Below, in pieces: positions 1 to 5,944 of a stretch of DNA of 6,987 bases. Origin of the DNA: Planctomycetota bacterium (GTDB lineage: Bacteria; Planctomycetota; SZUA-567); assembly GCA_031278535.1 (NCBI GenBank), contig JAITKH010000314.1, positions 1 to 6,987 on the forward strand, given 5' to 3'. Position numbers and translations under genes: made by a program. The notes under the pieces were generated by a model. It was not told where the DNA came from. It saw only the letters and a program-made list of their open reading frames with translations, and did not search any database. The first letter of the stretch is position 1, and each line of letters opens with the position of its first letter.

Positions 1-87
1 TATTCTCTTCATTTTTACCGAAATTCAGTCGCTTTTTCCCCAATTTTCCGATGATTTCGCAGTTTGATGGCACTTTTTCAGGGACGA
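1..87. other. AT-rich flank after the operon, no gene seen
   Basis: A hand count gives 34 G or C in 87 bases (about 39%), against 40 of 60 at 121-180. Only a weak inverted repeat (19-24 with 54-59, long loop) is visible; no terminator with a T run and no convincing coding frame was found. Confidence 0.5.
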
Positions 88-312
88 CTAATTGGTCTTG
101 CCACGGCGCATGATTTCGAGCGCCCCGTCCGGGATATGGAGCGACATCACCACCACGGATTGGCAGCCCGGCAGAACGTCCTCGGGCCGGAAATCCTTTT
201 CCAGCGCCGCATTCAGCATCTGTGCGTCGGCTATGCCGGTCAGGTTCGCGCCAAGTTCCGCGGCGAAGGACAGCACCTCTCCGGTCAGGGCGTCGTCGGG
301 CGATTCGGACAT
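88..312 (-). CDS. Truncated QueG-like (epoxyqueuosine reductase-type) N-terminal fragment, 74 aa
   Basis: The visible 74 residues look like the start of the QueG / cobalamin-dependent 4Fe-4S reductase family: an opening helix, then LGANLTGIAD (20-29), FRPEDVLPGCQSVVVMSL (41-58) and IPDGALEIMRRGK. Such proteins normally run to roughly 250 residues or more and carry C-terminal CxxCxxCxxxCP ferredoxin motifs. None of that is here: a TAG follows TN at residue 74. Continuing in any of the three frames from 87 to 1 gives nothing like the family, so this is not a single frameshift or nonsense change but a loss of the rest of the gene, or a short protein in its own right. ATG 312 has GGAG eight bases upstream (321-324), and the gene follows the permease by 37 bases as the last operon member. 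Function as it stands is doubtful. Family recognition is moderate. Confidence 0.6.
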   Translation of the reverse strand: MSESPDDALTGEVLSFAAELGANLTGIADAQMLNAALEKDFRPEDVLPGCQSVVVMSLHIPDGALEIMRRGKTN

Positions 313-349
313 GGCGCATTCTCCATTTTTTGAAGGTCGGCGGAAGAGG

Positions 350-1132
350 TCAGCGTTTTTTCGTCCAGTGCAGCGTCCGGCGCTGCACCAGATCGAAAAC
401 CGCCATGATGGACACCACCACCGCCGAGAGAAACATCATGCCGGCGATGACCCGGCCGTATTCGGCGAAGTCGGCGTAATACTGTACGAAAAAACCCAGG
501 CCGGCCTTGGCCCCGAACATCTCGGCCACGGTCAGGAGCAGGAAGCTGCGAATGAGGCCGGCGCTCATGCCGGCGAAGATTTGCGGCATGGCTCCGGGCA
601 GCACGACCTTGCGGATCAGGCGCCACCCCTCGAGATTGAGGCAGCGGGCATTGTCAATCCACCTCGGTTCCAGCATCGCTATGCCGTGCAGGGTATTCAT
701 CAACACTGGCCAAAGGACGCCGACGTAGATGATGGCGACCGACGACAGCCAGAACGTCGGGAGCACCGCGATGGCGTATGGGATCAGCATGGTGGAGGGG
801 ACCGGGTTCATGGCGCGGAACAGCGGCATGAGCACCCGCTTGGCGCGGGGATGCAACCCCACCGCCACCCCCAGGCCCATCCCGGTCAGGAACGCCCCCA
901 GGACGGCCGGCACGAGAAGGCCCAGGGAATTCAGGAGTCCGTTGAACAGCAGGGGGGCCGATTTGATTGCGTCGGGAACGATTTTGCGCCAGCCCGGAAA
1001 AATCATGCCGTTAAAGAGGGCGAAGACATCGGTGAAAAGGGAATACAGAATGATCAGGCCGGCGAAAATCAGGAGCGAACCGAACCGGCCGCCCGTTTCC
1101 CCGCCGGGTTTGCCGTTTTTCCCGCGGCTCAT
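350..1132 (-). CDS. NitT/TauT-type (SsuC/TauC-like) ABC transporter permease, 260 aa
   Basis: Inner-membrane channel subunit of the importer. Hydrophobic segments are visible near residues 17-40, 66-93, 115-125, 129-151, 190-206 and 228-248, about six in all. The cytoplasmic loop from N161 to G188, with LEGWRLIRKVVLPGAMPQIFAG (166-187 in part), matches the EAA loop that contacts the ATPase, although the usual LGAS preceding it is replaced by LNLEG. The protein ends in a basic tail (HWTKKR). ATG 1132 overlaps the ATPase stop as ATGA and has AAGGGGG six bases upstream, which excludes the much longer upstream reading frame that runs through the ATPase gene. Length is normal for this family. The downstream gene starts after 37 bases. 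The transported ligand is not readable from the permease. Confidence 0.92.
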   Translation of the reverse strand: MSRGKNGKPGGETGGRFGSLLIFAGLIILYSLFTDVFALFNGMIFPGWRKIVPDAIKSAPLLFNGLLNSLGLLVPAVLGAFLTGMGLGVAVGLHPRAKRVLMPLFRAMNPVPSTMLIPYAIAVLPTFWLSSVAIIYVGVLWPVLMNTLHGIAMLEPRWIDNARCLNLEGWRLIRKVVLPGAMPQIFAGMSAGLIRSFLLLTVAEMFGAKAGLGFFVQYYADFAEYGRVIAGMMFLSAVVVSIMAVFDLVQRRTLHWTKKR

Positions 1133-1986
1133 ATCCCGCCCCCTTCGCCGGACGGCGCGCCCGGATCGAGTTGTTCCCCAACCACCTGGTTGAGGACGTC
1201 CAGCAATTCGTCGCGGATGGGCACAAAATTTCCGTGATGGAGGGCGCCATGACGGGAACGCGGGCGCGACAAGCCGACGGCCATGTCCCGGACCACACGG
1301 CCGGGACGCGTCGCCATCACAATCACGCGATCCCCGAGAATGACCGCTTCCTCCACGTCGTGCGTGACAAAAATCACGGTCTTCCCGTGTTCGCCGCCGC
1401 TGTCCTGCCAGAGGCCGAGCAATAAATCCTGTTGCCGCGCCCGGGTGATTTCGTCGAGGGCGCCGAACGGCTCGTCCATAAGCAGGATGGGGGCGTTGAC
1501 GGCGAGGGCGCGGGCGATGGCGGTGCGCTGGCGCATGCCGCCGGACAACTCTCCCGGGAGCTTGCCGCCGTCGGTGCGCAAACCGACCAGTTCGAGGTAC
1601 TCGGAGGCGATGGCGCGGCGCTCTCCGCGCGAACTGCCCATTCCGGCCTGTTCCAGGGCGAGGACAATGTTGTCGCGACAGCTCATCCAGGGAAAAAGAC
1701 TGTAGTCCTGAAAGACCACGGCGCGATCCAATCCCGGGCCCGACACGGGCCGGCCGGAAACGGTCAGCAGGCCCGTATCGGGAAAGGCGAGGCCGGCCAG
1801 CAGCCGCAGCAGCGTACTCTTGCCGCAACCGGACGGCCCGATGACGGCGACGAATTCTCCGCGGGCGATGTCGAGATCGATGCCGTCAAGAACGGTCTCG
1901 CCGCCATAGCCGAAGCCAACCGCGGCCAGGCTGATATACGGGGCGCTGCCTGAAACGGACGCCTCTGATTGGTTGTTCAATTCCAT
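1129..1986 (-). CDS. NitT/TauT-type (SsuB/TauB-like) ABC transporter ATP-binding protein, 285 aa
   Basis: Cytoplasmic ATPase that powers the importer. All nucleotide-binding motifs are intact: Walker A GPSGCGKST (50-58), Q-loop VFQDYSLFPW (91-100), signature LSGGMRQR (147-154), Walker B ILLMDEPFGALD (167-178) and the H-loop histidine in VTHDVEEA (207-214). The FPW after the Q-loop and the overall length fit the nitrate/sulfonate/taurine group. The start is uncertain: ATG 1986 overlaps the SBP-B stop by 10 bases but AAGGA (1987-1991) directly abuts it, whereas TTG 1980, two codons later, has that same AAGGA six bases upstream and overlaps the stop as TTGA. Either choice leaves the ABC domain intact. 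The stop overlaps the permease start as ATGA. Both overlaps point to coupled translation of SBP-B, ATPase and permease. Confidence 0.92.
   Translation of the reverse strand: MELNNQSEASVSGSAPYISLAAVGFGYGGETVLDGIDLDIARGEFVAVIGPSGCGKSTLLRLLAGLAFPDTGLLTVSGRPVSGPGLDRAVVFQDYSLFPWMSCRDNIVLALEQAGMGSSRGERRAIASEYLELVGLRTDGGKLPGELSGGMRQRTAIARALAVNAPILLMDEPFGALDEITRARQQDLLLGLWQDSGGEHGKTVIFVTHDVEEAVILGDRVIVMATRPGRVVRDMAVGLSRPRSRHGALHHGNFVPIRDELLDVLNQVVGEQLDPGAPSGEGGGI
1139..1145 (-). promoter_or_regulatory. Ribosome binding site of the permease gene
   Basis: AAGGGGG six bases before ATG 1132, inside the last codons of the ATPase gene. It fixes the permease start at the ATGA overlap. Confidence 0.6.
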
Positions 1987-3002
1987 TCCTTGAACCGGAC
2001 GGCCAGTTCCTCCCAGAAGGGGGACGGATACTCGCTTGTCAACTCCGCCAAGGCCTGGCGATAGAGCGAGGTGTCGATAGAATCGCGCGGGTTCAAATCC
2101 GAGTCGACGTATTTGCAGGACTGCATATATTCCCACATTTCGACGACGCCGCGGGTATTGGGATCGATGGCGTATTCCTGGTGCGGTTCCAACGCGAGCT
2201 CGCGCGCAATGTCCTCGTCCAGATTCTGCTGCCTGATATTGGAGCGGACGGCCGACTCGGGATCCTCGCGATATCTTTGCTCCGCCAGCAGCAATCCCTT
2301 GATATACCGCACCAGTTCGGGGCGCTTGTTCCGGATCACCTCTTCGGTGGTGACGATGCGGCAGCAGGGATGGTGCGGGAAGAGATCGTTGCTGAACAGG
2401 GGAATGGCCAGGTTGGACTTGCGCGCATTCGCGGTCAGGTTGCTGGCGCCAATGCCCACGTCGATTTTTCCGGTCTTTACCGCCTCGAAAACATCCAGCG
2501 GCCGCCTGAATTCGATCAGGGTCAAGTCTTTCCCGATATCAATCCCCGCCTTGTACATCGCTCCCCGCCAGACCACGTCCGAAGTGTAGAGCCTGGGCGA
2601 ACCGACAACCTTGCCGCGGAATCCCTCGATGGAGGTGAATTGTTCCGCCGCTTCCGGCTTGGTGATTACCGGATGTCCGCCGGCGATATTGCCGGCGACA
2701 ATCACGAATTTTGCGCCTTGGGTTATGAATGTGAGGGGCGCGCAGGTGCCGAAGGATATGCCGACGTCGATTTTGCCCGCATTCAGCGCGTTCAAGCCGT
2801 CGGCCGAACTGAGGAAGGCGATATATTCAGGGTGGGATCCGACCTTGTCGTCCAGTTTCTCCTCGACCGCCAACAGGGGAATGACTGAACTGGATCCGCC
2901 GACGCCATAACCGATCCTCAAGTCGTCGCCGGCGCCGGCTCCTCTGATTGTTACAAATCCCAACATTCCGGACAACAGGAGGAATAACCATGGTCTTCTC
3001 AT
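1977..3002 (-). CDS. NitT/TauT-type ABC transporter substrate-binding protein, paralog B (341 aa)
   Basis: Second exported binding protein, colinear with paralog A. A hand count over residues 58-131 gives 50 of 74 identical, with no gap there and only about one residue of length difference up to the HPCCR motif. Residues 1-24 form the signal peptide (RRP, then WLFLLLSGMLGFV, ending GAGA before the likely cut). C87 and the C213-C214 pair (HHPCCRIVTT) match paralog A; an extra cysteine in MQSCKY is absent from A. ATG at 3002 is chosen because GGAG lies seven bases upstream and the signal peptide starts there; an ATG at 3083 would add 27 residues before it and has no well-spaced ribosome site. 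The stop overlaps the start of the ATPase gene, tying this protein directly to the importer. The two paralogs may share one permease with different affinity or ligand range (inference). Confidence 0.9.
   Translation of the reverse strand: MRRPWLFLLLSGMLGFVTIRGAGAGDDLRIGYGVGGSSSVIPLLAVEEKLDDKVGSHPEYIAFLSSADGLNALNAGKIDVGISFGTCAPLTFITQGAKFVIVAGNIAGGHPVITKPEAAEQFTSIEGFRGKVVGSPRLYTSDVVWRGAMYKAGIDIGKDLTLIEFRRPLDVFEAVKTGKIDVGIGASNLTANARKSNLAIPLFSNDLFPHHPCCRIVTTEEVIRNKRPELVRYIKGLLLAEQRYREDPESAVRSNIRQQNLDEDIARELALEPHQEYAIDPNTRGVVEMWEYMQSCKYVDSDLNPRDSIDTSLYRQALAELTSEYPSPFWEELAVRFKEWN
2053..2075. repeat. 23-bp direct repeat, copy in SBP-B (partner 3353-3375)
   Basis: Identical to 3353-3375, again exactly 1300 bases apart. 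It encodes the DTSLYRQA segment near the C-terminus of both binding proteins and shows that the duplicated units kept their spacing almost without insertions or deletions. Confidence 0.85.
2346..2372. repeat. 27-bp direct repeat, copy in SBP-B (partner 3646-3672)
   Basis: These 27 bases are identical to 3646-3672, exactly 1300 bases away. They encode the HPCCRIVTT region of both binding proteins, so the match is a trace of gene duplication kept by selection on that motif, not a mobile repeat. Confidence 0.85.
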
Positions 3003-3009
3003 AATCGTT

Positions 3010-3013
3010 CTCC
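3010..3013 (-). promoter_or_regulatory. Ribosome binding site of substrate-binding protein B
   Basis: GGAG seven bases before ATG 3002. It supports translation from the signal-peptide methionine rather than from the ATG at 3083. Confidence 0.65.
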
Positions 3014-3101
3014 AATATGCGCCTGCAACGACCGCGAACCTGAAGTCGGGCCGTTTGCATCCGCTTTTCCACAATCGGGCCATTCCTTTGCCGGAACGGC
3101 G

Positions 3102-3203
3102 TCAAGGCACCGCAAACCGCGTGCGCGATCCGATTTCGCCTTTTCCGAACCCGCTACATCGATTTTCCGGAATCCGGCGAAACCTGAATATCCTCTTTTT
3201 CAT
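3102..3203 (-). CDS. Possible 33-residue basic small protein
   Basis: A 33-codon frame opens at ATG 3203 three bases after GGAGGT (3207-3212) and ends at TGA 3102. The peptide starts MKKRIFRFRR and is rich in Arg and Lys; I recognise no family. It lies in the 271-base gap between the two binding-protein genes. The good ribosome binding site is the only positive evidence, and it could be chance or a decayed gene start. It might also act as a leader for the downstream transporter genes, but nothing in the sequence proves that. Confidence 0.2.
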   Translation of the reverse strand: MKKRIFRFRRIPENRCSGFGKGEIGSRTRFAVP

Positions 3204-3227
3204 GGCACCTCCAACCGGCATCCAGAG

Positions 3228-3266
3228 CGGTGGCGACGGTTTATAAAACCGCGCCCGCCGCCACCG
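3228..3266 (-). other. Two-tier hairpin immediately after substrate-binding protein A
   Basis: Outer arms CGGTGGCG and CGCCACCG (3228-3235 and 3259-3266) pair over 8 bp. Inside them CGGTTT-TAT-AAACCG (complement of 3237-3251) forms a second 6-bp stem with a 3-base loop; a 7-base bulge lies on one side. It starts seven bases after the SBP-A stop. No run of T follows on the minus strand, so a classical intrinsic terminator is unlikely. It could protect the upstream mRNA end, which would give more binding protein than transporter, or the inner palindrome could be a protein-binding site. The structure is read directly; its role is inference. Confidence 0.45.
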
Positions 3267-3273
3267 GAGGAAA

Positions 3274-4305
3274 TCATTCGTTCCATTCCCTGAAGCGAAT
3301 CTCCAGCCTGTCCCAAAAAGGCGACGGATGCTCGCGCGCCAGTTCGGCCAGCGCCTGGCGATAGAGCGAGGTGTCTATCAGGCCGCGAGGATCGATATCG
3401 GAATCGATATAGCCGATGTCGTTCATGTAATCCCACATTTTCACCACCGCCTTGGTGTTGGGATCCACCGCCAGCTTCGAGTGCGGCTCAAGGACCAGGC
3501 TGCGGGTCAGGGCGTCGTCAAGGCCAAGCTGGTTTTTTACCGCCGTCACCCCCGTTTCCGGATCGGCGGTGAATTTTTCCTCCGCCCGCAACAGGGCCTT
3601 GATGAATTTCACCAGCTCCGGGCGGCGATTCTCGAGCACTTCCCGGGTGGTGACGATGCGGCAGCAGGGATGATCGGGAAACAGGTCGTTGCTCCAAAGC
3701 ACTATGGCCAGGTCGGGACTTTTCTCAATGGCGCCGACCTGGCCGCTGGAGACGATCCCGACATCGATTTTGCCGGTCCTGACCGCCTCGACCACATCCG
3801 GGGGACGCTTGAACTCTATCACGCCGACATCCCGGCCGACATCCAGCCCCTCCCGCTTCAGGGCGCCGCGCCACACGATGTCGGCCGTATACAGCCGGGG
3901 AGTGCCGGCCGTCTTGCCCCGGAACCCGTCAATTTTCCTGTAAATTTCTGCGTTCTCCCTTTTGCTTATGATTGGATGGCCGCCGCTGAGGGTGCCGGCG
4001 ATGACGACGAATTCCGCCCCCGCGGTCACATAGAGCAGCGGGGCGCATGTTCCAAAATCCAGGCCCACGTCAATTTTGCCGGCGTTGAGGGCGTTAAGGC
4101 CGTCGGCGGAGGAAAGAAAAGCCGTGAAATCGGGGTTGACGCCCTCGTCGCCAAAATAACCGGAATCCCTGGCCACCATCGGTATGGTGGACGCTCCCTG
4201 GCCGCGGCCGACGCGCAGTTCCCCGGCCCGAGCGGCAAACCGTCCCGCCGCCAGGAAAATAACGCCCAACCCGACAAGCAAAATCCCGCGAATGCGATTT
4301 GACAT
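3274..4305 (-). CDS. NitT/TauT-type ABC transporter substrate-binding protein, paralog A (343 aa)
   Basis: Exported binding protein for an ABC importer. Residues 1-27 form a Sec signal peptide: basic start, hydrophobic stretch (ILLVGLGVIFLAA), then ARA before the likely cut at residue 27. No lipobox cysteine is present, so it should be a soluble periplasmic protein in a diderm host. The mature protein has the SsuA/TauA/NMT1-like layout: strand LRVGRG near the start, SSADGLNALNAGKIDVG (65-81), GFRGK (127-131) and a second GKIDVG (178-183) where the two lobes meet. C87 (FGTCAPL) and the C214-C215 pair (HPCCRIVTT) are shared with paralog B. ATG at 4305 is fixed by AAGGAG five bases upstream and by the signal peptide; reading further upstream would overlap the alpha-subunit gene. 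The gap to that gene is 29 bases, so the two probably share a transcript. The ligand cannot be read from sequence; sulfonate- or thio-compound-like ligands are a guess from the neighbouring reductase. Confidence 0.9.
   Translation of the reverse strand: MSNRIRGILLVGLGVIFLAAGRFAARAGELRVGRGQGASTIPMVARDSGYFGDEGVNPDFTAFLSSADGLNALNAGKIDVGLDFGTCAPLLYVTAGAEFVVIAGTLSGGHPIISKRENAEIYRKIDGFRGKTAGTPRLYTADIVWRGALKREGLDVGRDVGVIEFKRPPDVVEAVRTGKIDVGIVSSGQVGAIEKSPDLAIVLWSNDLFPDHPCCRIVTTREVLENRRPELVKFIKALLRAEEKFTADPETGVTAVKNQLGLDDALTRSLVLEPHSKLAVDPNTKAVVKMWDYMNDIGYIDSDIDPRGLIDTSLYRQALAELAREHPSPFWDRLEIRFREWNE
3353..3375. repeat. 23-bp direct repeat, copy in SBP-A (partner 2053-2075)
   Basis: Identical to 2053-2075, in the matching codons near the C-terminus of the paralogous binding protein. 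Confidence 0.85.
3646..3672. repeat. 27-bp direct repeat, copy in SBP-A (partner 2346-2372)
   Basis: Identical to 2346-2372 and in the matching codons of the paralogous gene. Confidence 0.85.
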
Positions 4306-4310
4306 GACGA

Positions 4311-4316
4311 CTCCTT
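4311..4316 (-). promoter_or_regulatory. Ribosome binding site of substrate-binding protein A
   Basis: A strong AAGGAG sits five bases before the ATG at 4305, within the 29-base gap after the alpha-subunit stop. It fixes the start at the signal peptide and excludes a 47-residue upstream extension that would overlap the previous gene. Confidence 0.75.
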
Positions 4317-4334
4317 TTTGGATAAGGACGAAAA

Positions 4335-5942
4335 TTACCGTTGATCGCGTCCCGGGGCCGGACACTCCGGCCGCGCCCCGGCGCTCGCCGCTCCGGCGGC
4401 GCTGCCATTGGTTACCAAAAAATGGTAGGGATCCATCCCGTACCATTTTTTCTTGTAAGGCAAGGGAACGTTGGCTGCCAGATTTCGGGCGTAATTGGGG
4501 TTTGCCAGAGTCCTGACTATCCGCCGGGCCAAGGCATAGGCGCCGCGGTACCCGAAGAACGGGAACCGTTGGGCGAACAGGGTAATGGACGGGATTCCGG
4601 CCTTGGTGAGCCAGATTCCAATCCCGGGATGGGAAATGGCAAAATCCGGCTTCAAGGTTTTCAACTCGTTCAACAACTCCGAAGACTGGGTGGATATGAC
4701 ATTGGATACGTCTCCTATCTTCTCTTCCACTTCGCCAAACAATTTATTGCCGAACATGTCGTAGTTGAAATTACGAAATCCCACCACCTTCAAACCCAGT
4801 TCATTGGCGAAGAGGCCGGTGGCTCCTATCCGGAGATAGCCGCCGCTTATCAGGACCCTTTTCCCCCGAATTTTCGCTGCCAGCGGCGCCAGAGCGGCCT
4901 TCAGTTCCTCCTCCTCCACGGCAATCAGCCTTTCCGCTTCCGCTCCGAGGCCAAAGAAACCGGCGATCTCCTTCACAAAATTCCGGGTGGCTGAAAGGCC
5001 TATCGGAATGTTGGGAAGGATATATGGAATTCCTATGTTTTTCTTGAGAAATTCAACAAAGTACAAATCATGCACATGGCAGAAGCAAACGTTCAGCGCG
5101 GCTTCGCCCAGCCAGCGCCATTCGTCCGGCTCCTTGAATTCAACGAAAATCCTGACAGTGAGCCCCAGCGCCTCAAGAAGCCGGCGGATTTCGGCCTCGT
5201 CGTCGGGGCCGATGGACCAGGCGTTGTAGAGGTTGACGGTACGGCTTTTCCGGTATTCATAATCCCGGATTTTCAAGTCGTAATCCGGATCGGAACGGAA
5301 AAACGGCTGGTAATCGAGGTAGGGTTTGGGCTTGAAGGGGAATTTCTGCAGAATGCCGTGATAGACCACGTCATAGGCGGAGGAAAACACCCTGGCCTTG
5401 AAGCCGGGACTGTGCAAAGGAACCACGGTCGCCGAAACCTCGCGCTGTACGCTGTTGACCACTTCGTCGAGATCGTCGCCGATGATGGCCGGAGCGCAGG
5501 AATTGATTACAAAAATGACGGTAGGCCGGAAACGGCGATCAGCCTCTATTATTGTCCGGCGCAACTTGCCCTCCCCCCCGCCGATAACGTCACTCTCGTC
5601 CAGATTGGTGCTGAACCAGCGGGCGCCGGACATTTTTACCCCCCGCCGGGCCCCGAATGTCTTGACACTGTAGTCGATAAGGTGCGCTTGGGCCCCACAG
5701 CCCACCGGACCGTGAAAAATCACCACGGAATCCTTGACAGAAAAGGAGATCAACGACGACACGTACATTTGGCAATTGGTGGATTGCCGGAACTCCCGAT
5801 CGCACTGGTTCAGGCATCCCTTGCCGGCGCATTCCATCAAGCCGCGGGTGGCGCCACCGAAGGCGTAACCCGTGTTTCGGCAACTCGCTTCCCGACTGGG
5901 AGGCACTTTCAGGGTGAAATCGGTCTCAAGTTCGCATTCCAT
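4335..5942 (-). CDS. Nitrogenase-like component 1, alpha (NifD/NifE-like) subunit, 535 aa
   Basis: Probable catalytic subunit of a nitrogenase-like two-component reductase, expected to receive electrons from a NifH-like protein. P-cluster-type cysteines are C57 (STNCQMY), C82 (GPVGCG) and C149 (NSCAPAIIGDD). STNLDESDVIGGGEGKL (111-127) matches the NifD/NifE segment between the second and third cysteines. NVCFCHVHDLYF...GIPY (284-307) aligns without gaps to the NifD segment holding Cys275, placing C288 on the cofactor-ligand cysteine. GIPSITLF (449-456) puts Phe456 where NifD has His442. The N-terminus has extra cysteines, C38-x4-C43-x3-C47, and residues 512-535 form an Ala/Gly/Pro-rich tail. 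ATG at 5942 is chosen because GAAGGG (5950-5955) lies seven bases upstream; a TTG at 5984 would overlap the preceding gene by 40 bases. It follows the beta-like gene by two bases. Overall fit is to NifDK/NifEN-like enzymes such as methylthio-alkane reductase, but the substrate is unknown. Confidence 0.9.
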   Translation of the reverse strand: MECELETDFTLKVPPSREASCRNTGYAFGGATRGLMECAGKGCLNQCDREFRQSTNCQMYVSSLISFSVKDSVVIFHGPVGCGAQAHLIDYSVKTFGARRGVKMSGARWFSTNLDESDVIGGGEGKLRRTIIEADRRFRPTVIFVINSCAPAIIGDDLDEVVNSVQREVSATVVPLHSPGFKARVFSSAYDVVYHGILQKFPFKPKPYLDYQPFFRSDPDYDLKIRDYEYRKSRTVNLYNAWSIGPDDEAEIRRLLEALGLTVRIFVEFKEPDEWRWLGEAALNVCFCHVHDLYFVEFLKKNIGIPYILPNIPIGLSATRNFVKEIAGFFGLGAEAERLIAVEEEELKAALAPLAAKIRGKRVLISGGYLRIGATGLFANELGLKVVGFRNFNYDMFGNKLFGEVEEKIGDVSNVISTQSSELLNELKTLKPDFAISHPGIGIWLTKAGIPSITLFAQRFPFFGYRGAYALARRIVRTLANPNYARNLAANVPLPYKKKWYGMDPYHFLVTNGSAAGAASAGARPECPAPGRDQR

Positions 5943-5944
5943 GT

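Noticed and set aside
68..83. TGGCAC resembling a sigma-54 -24 element
   Set aside because: The matching GC element of the -12 box is missing at the required spacing, and the orientation points into antisense of the operon.
368..388. Perfect 8-bp inverted repeat with a 5-base loop at the permease end, near a T run
   Set aside because: It lies within the coding region, and the T run (355-361) is on the plus strand and precedes the hairpin, so neither strand has a hairpin followed by T residues. It is not a terminator.
92..1237. 381-residue plus-strand frame opposite the permease
   Set aside because: It mirrors the third-position GC pattern of the minus-strand permease and ATPase genes, has His/Arg/Gln-rich non-family composition and no good ribosome site. 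The minus-strand product is unmistakable.
3003..3083. 27-residue N-terminal extension of binding protein B from ATG 3083
   Set aside because: It would place basic, non-hydrophobic residues before a normal signal peptide, and the better-spaced ribosome site is at the downstream ATG.
3076..3105. TTGACG as a possible -35 box in the gap
   Set aside because: No acceptable -10 hexamer is found about 17 bases downstream.
3328..4302. 324-residue plus-strand frame opposite binding protein A
   Set aside because: It is a shadow frame in GC-rich DNA; a similar shadow appears opposite paralog B because the two genes are duplicates.
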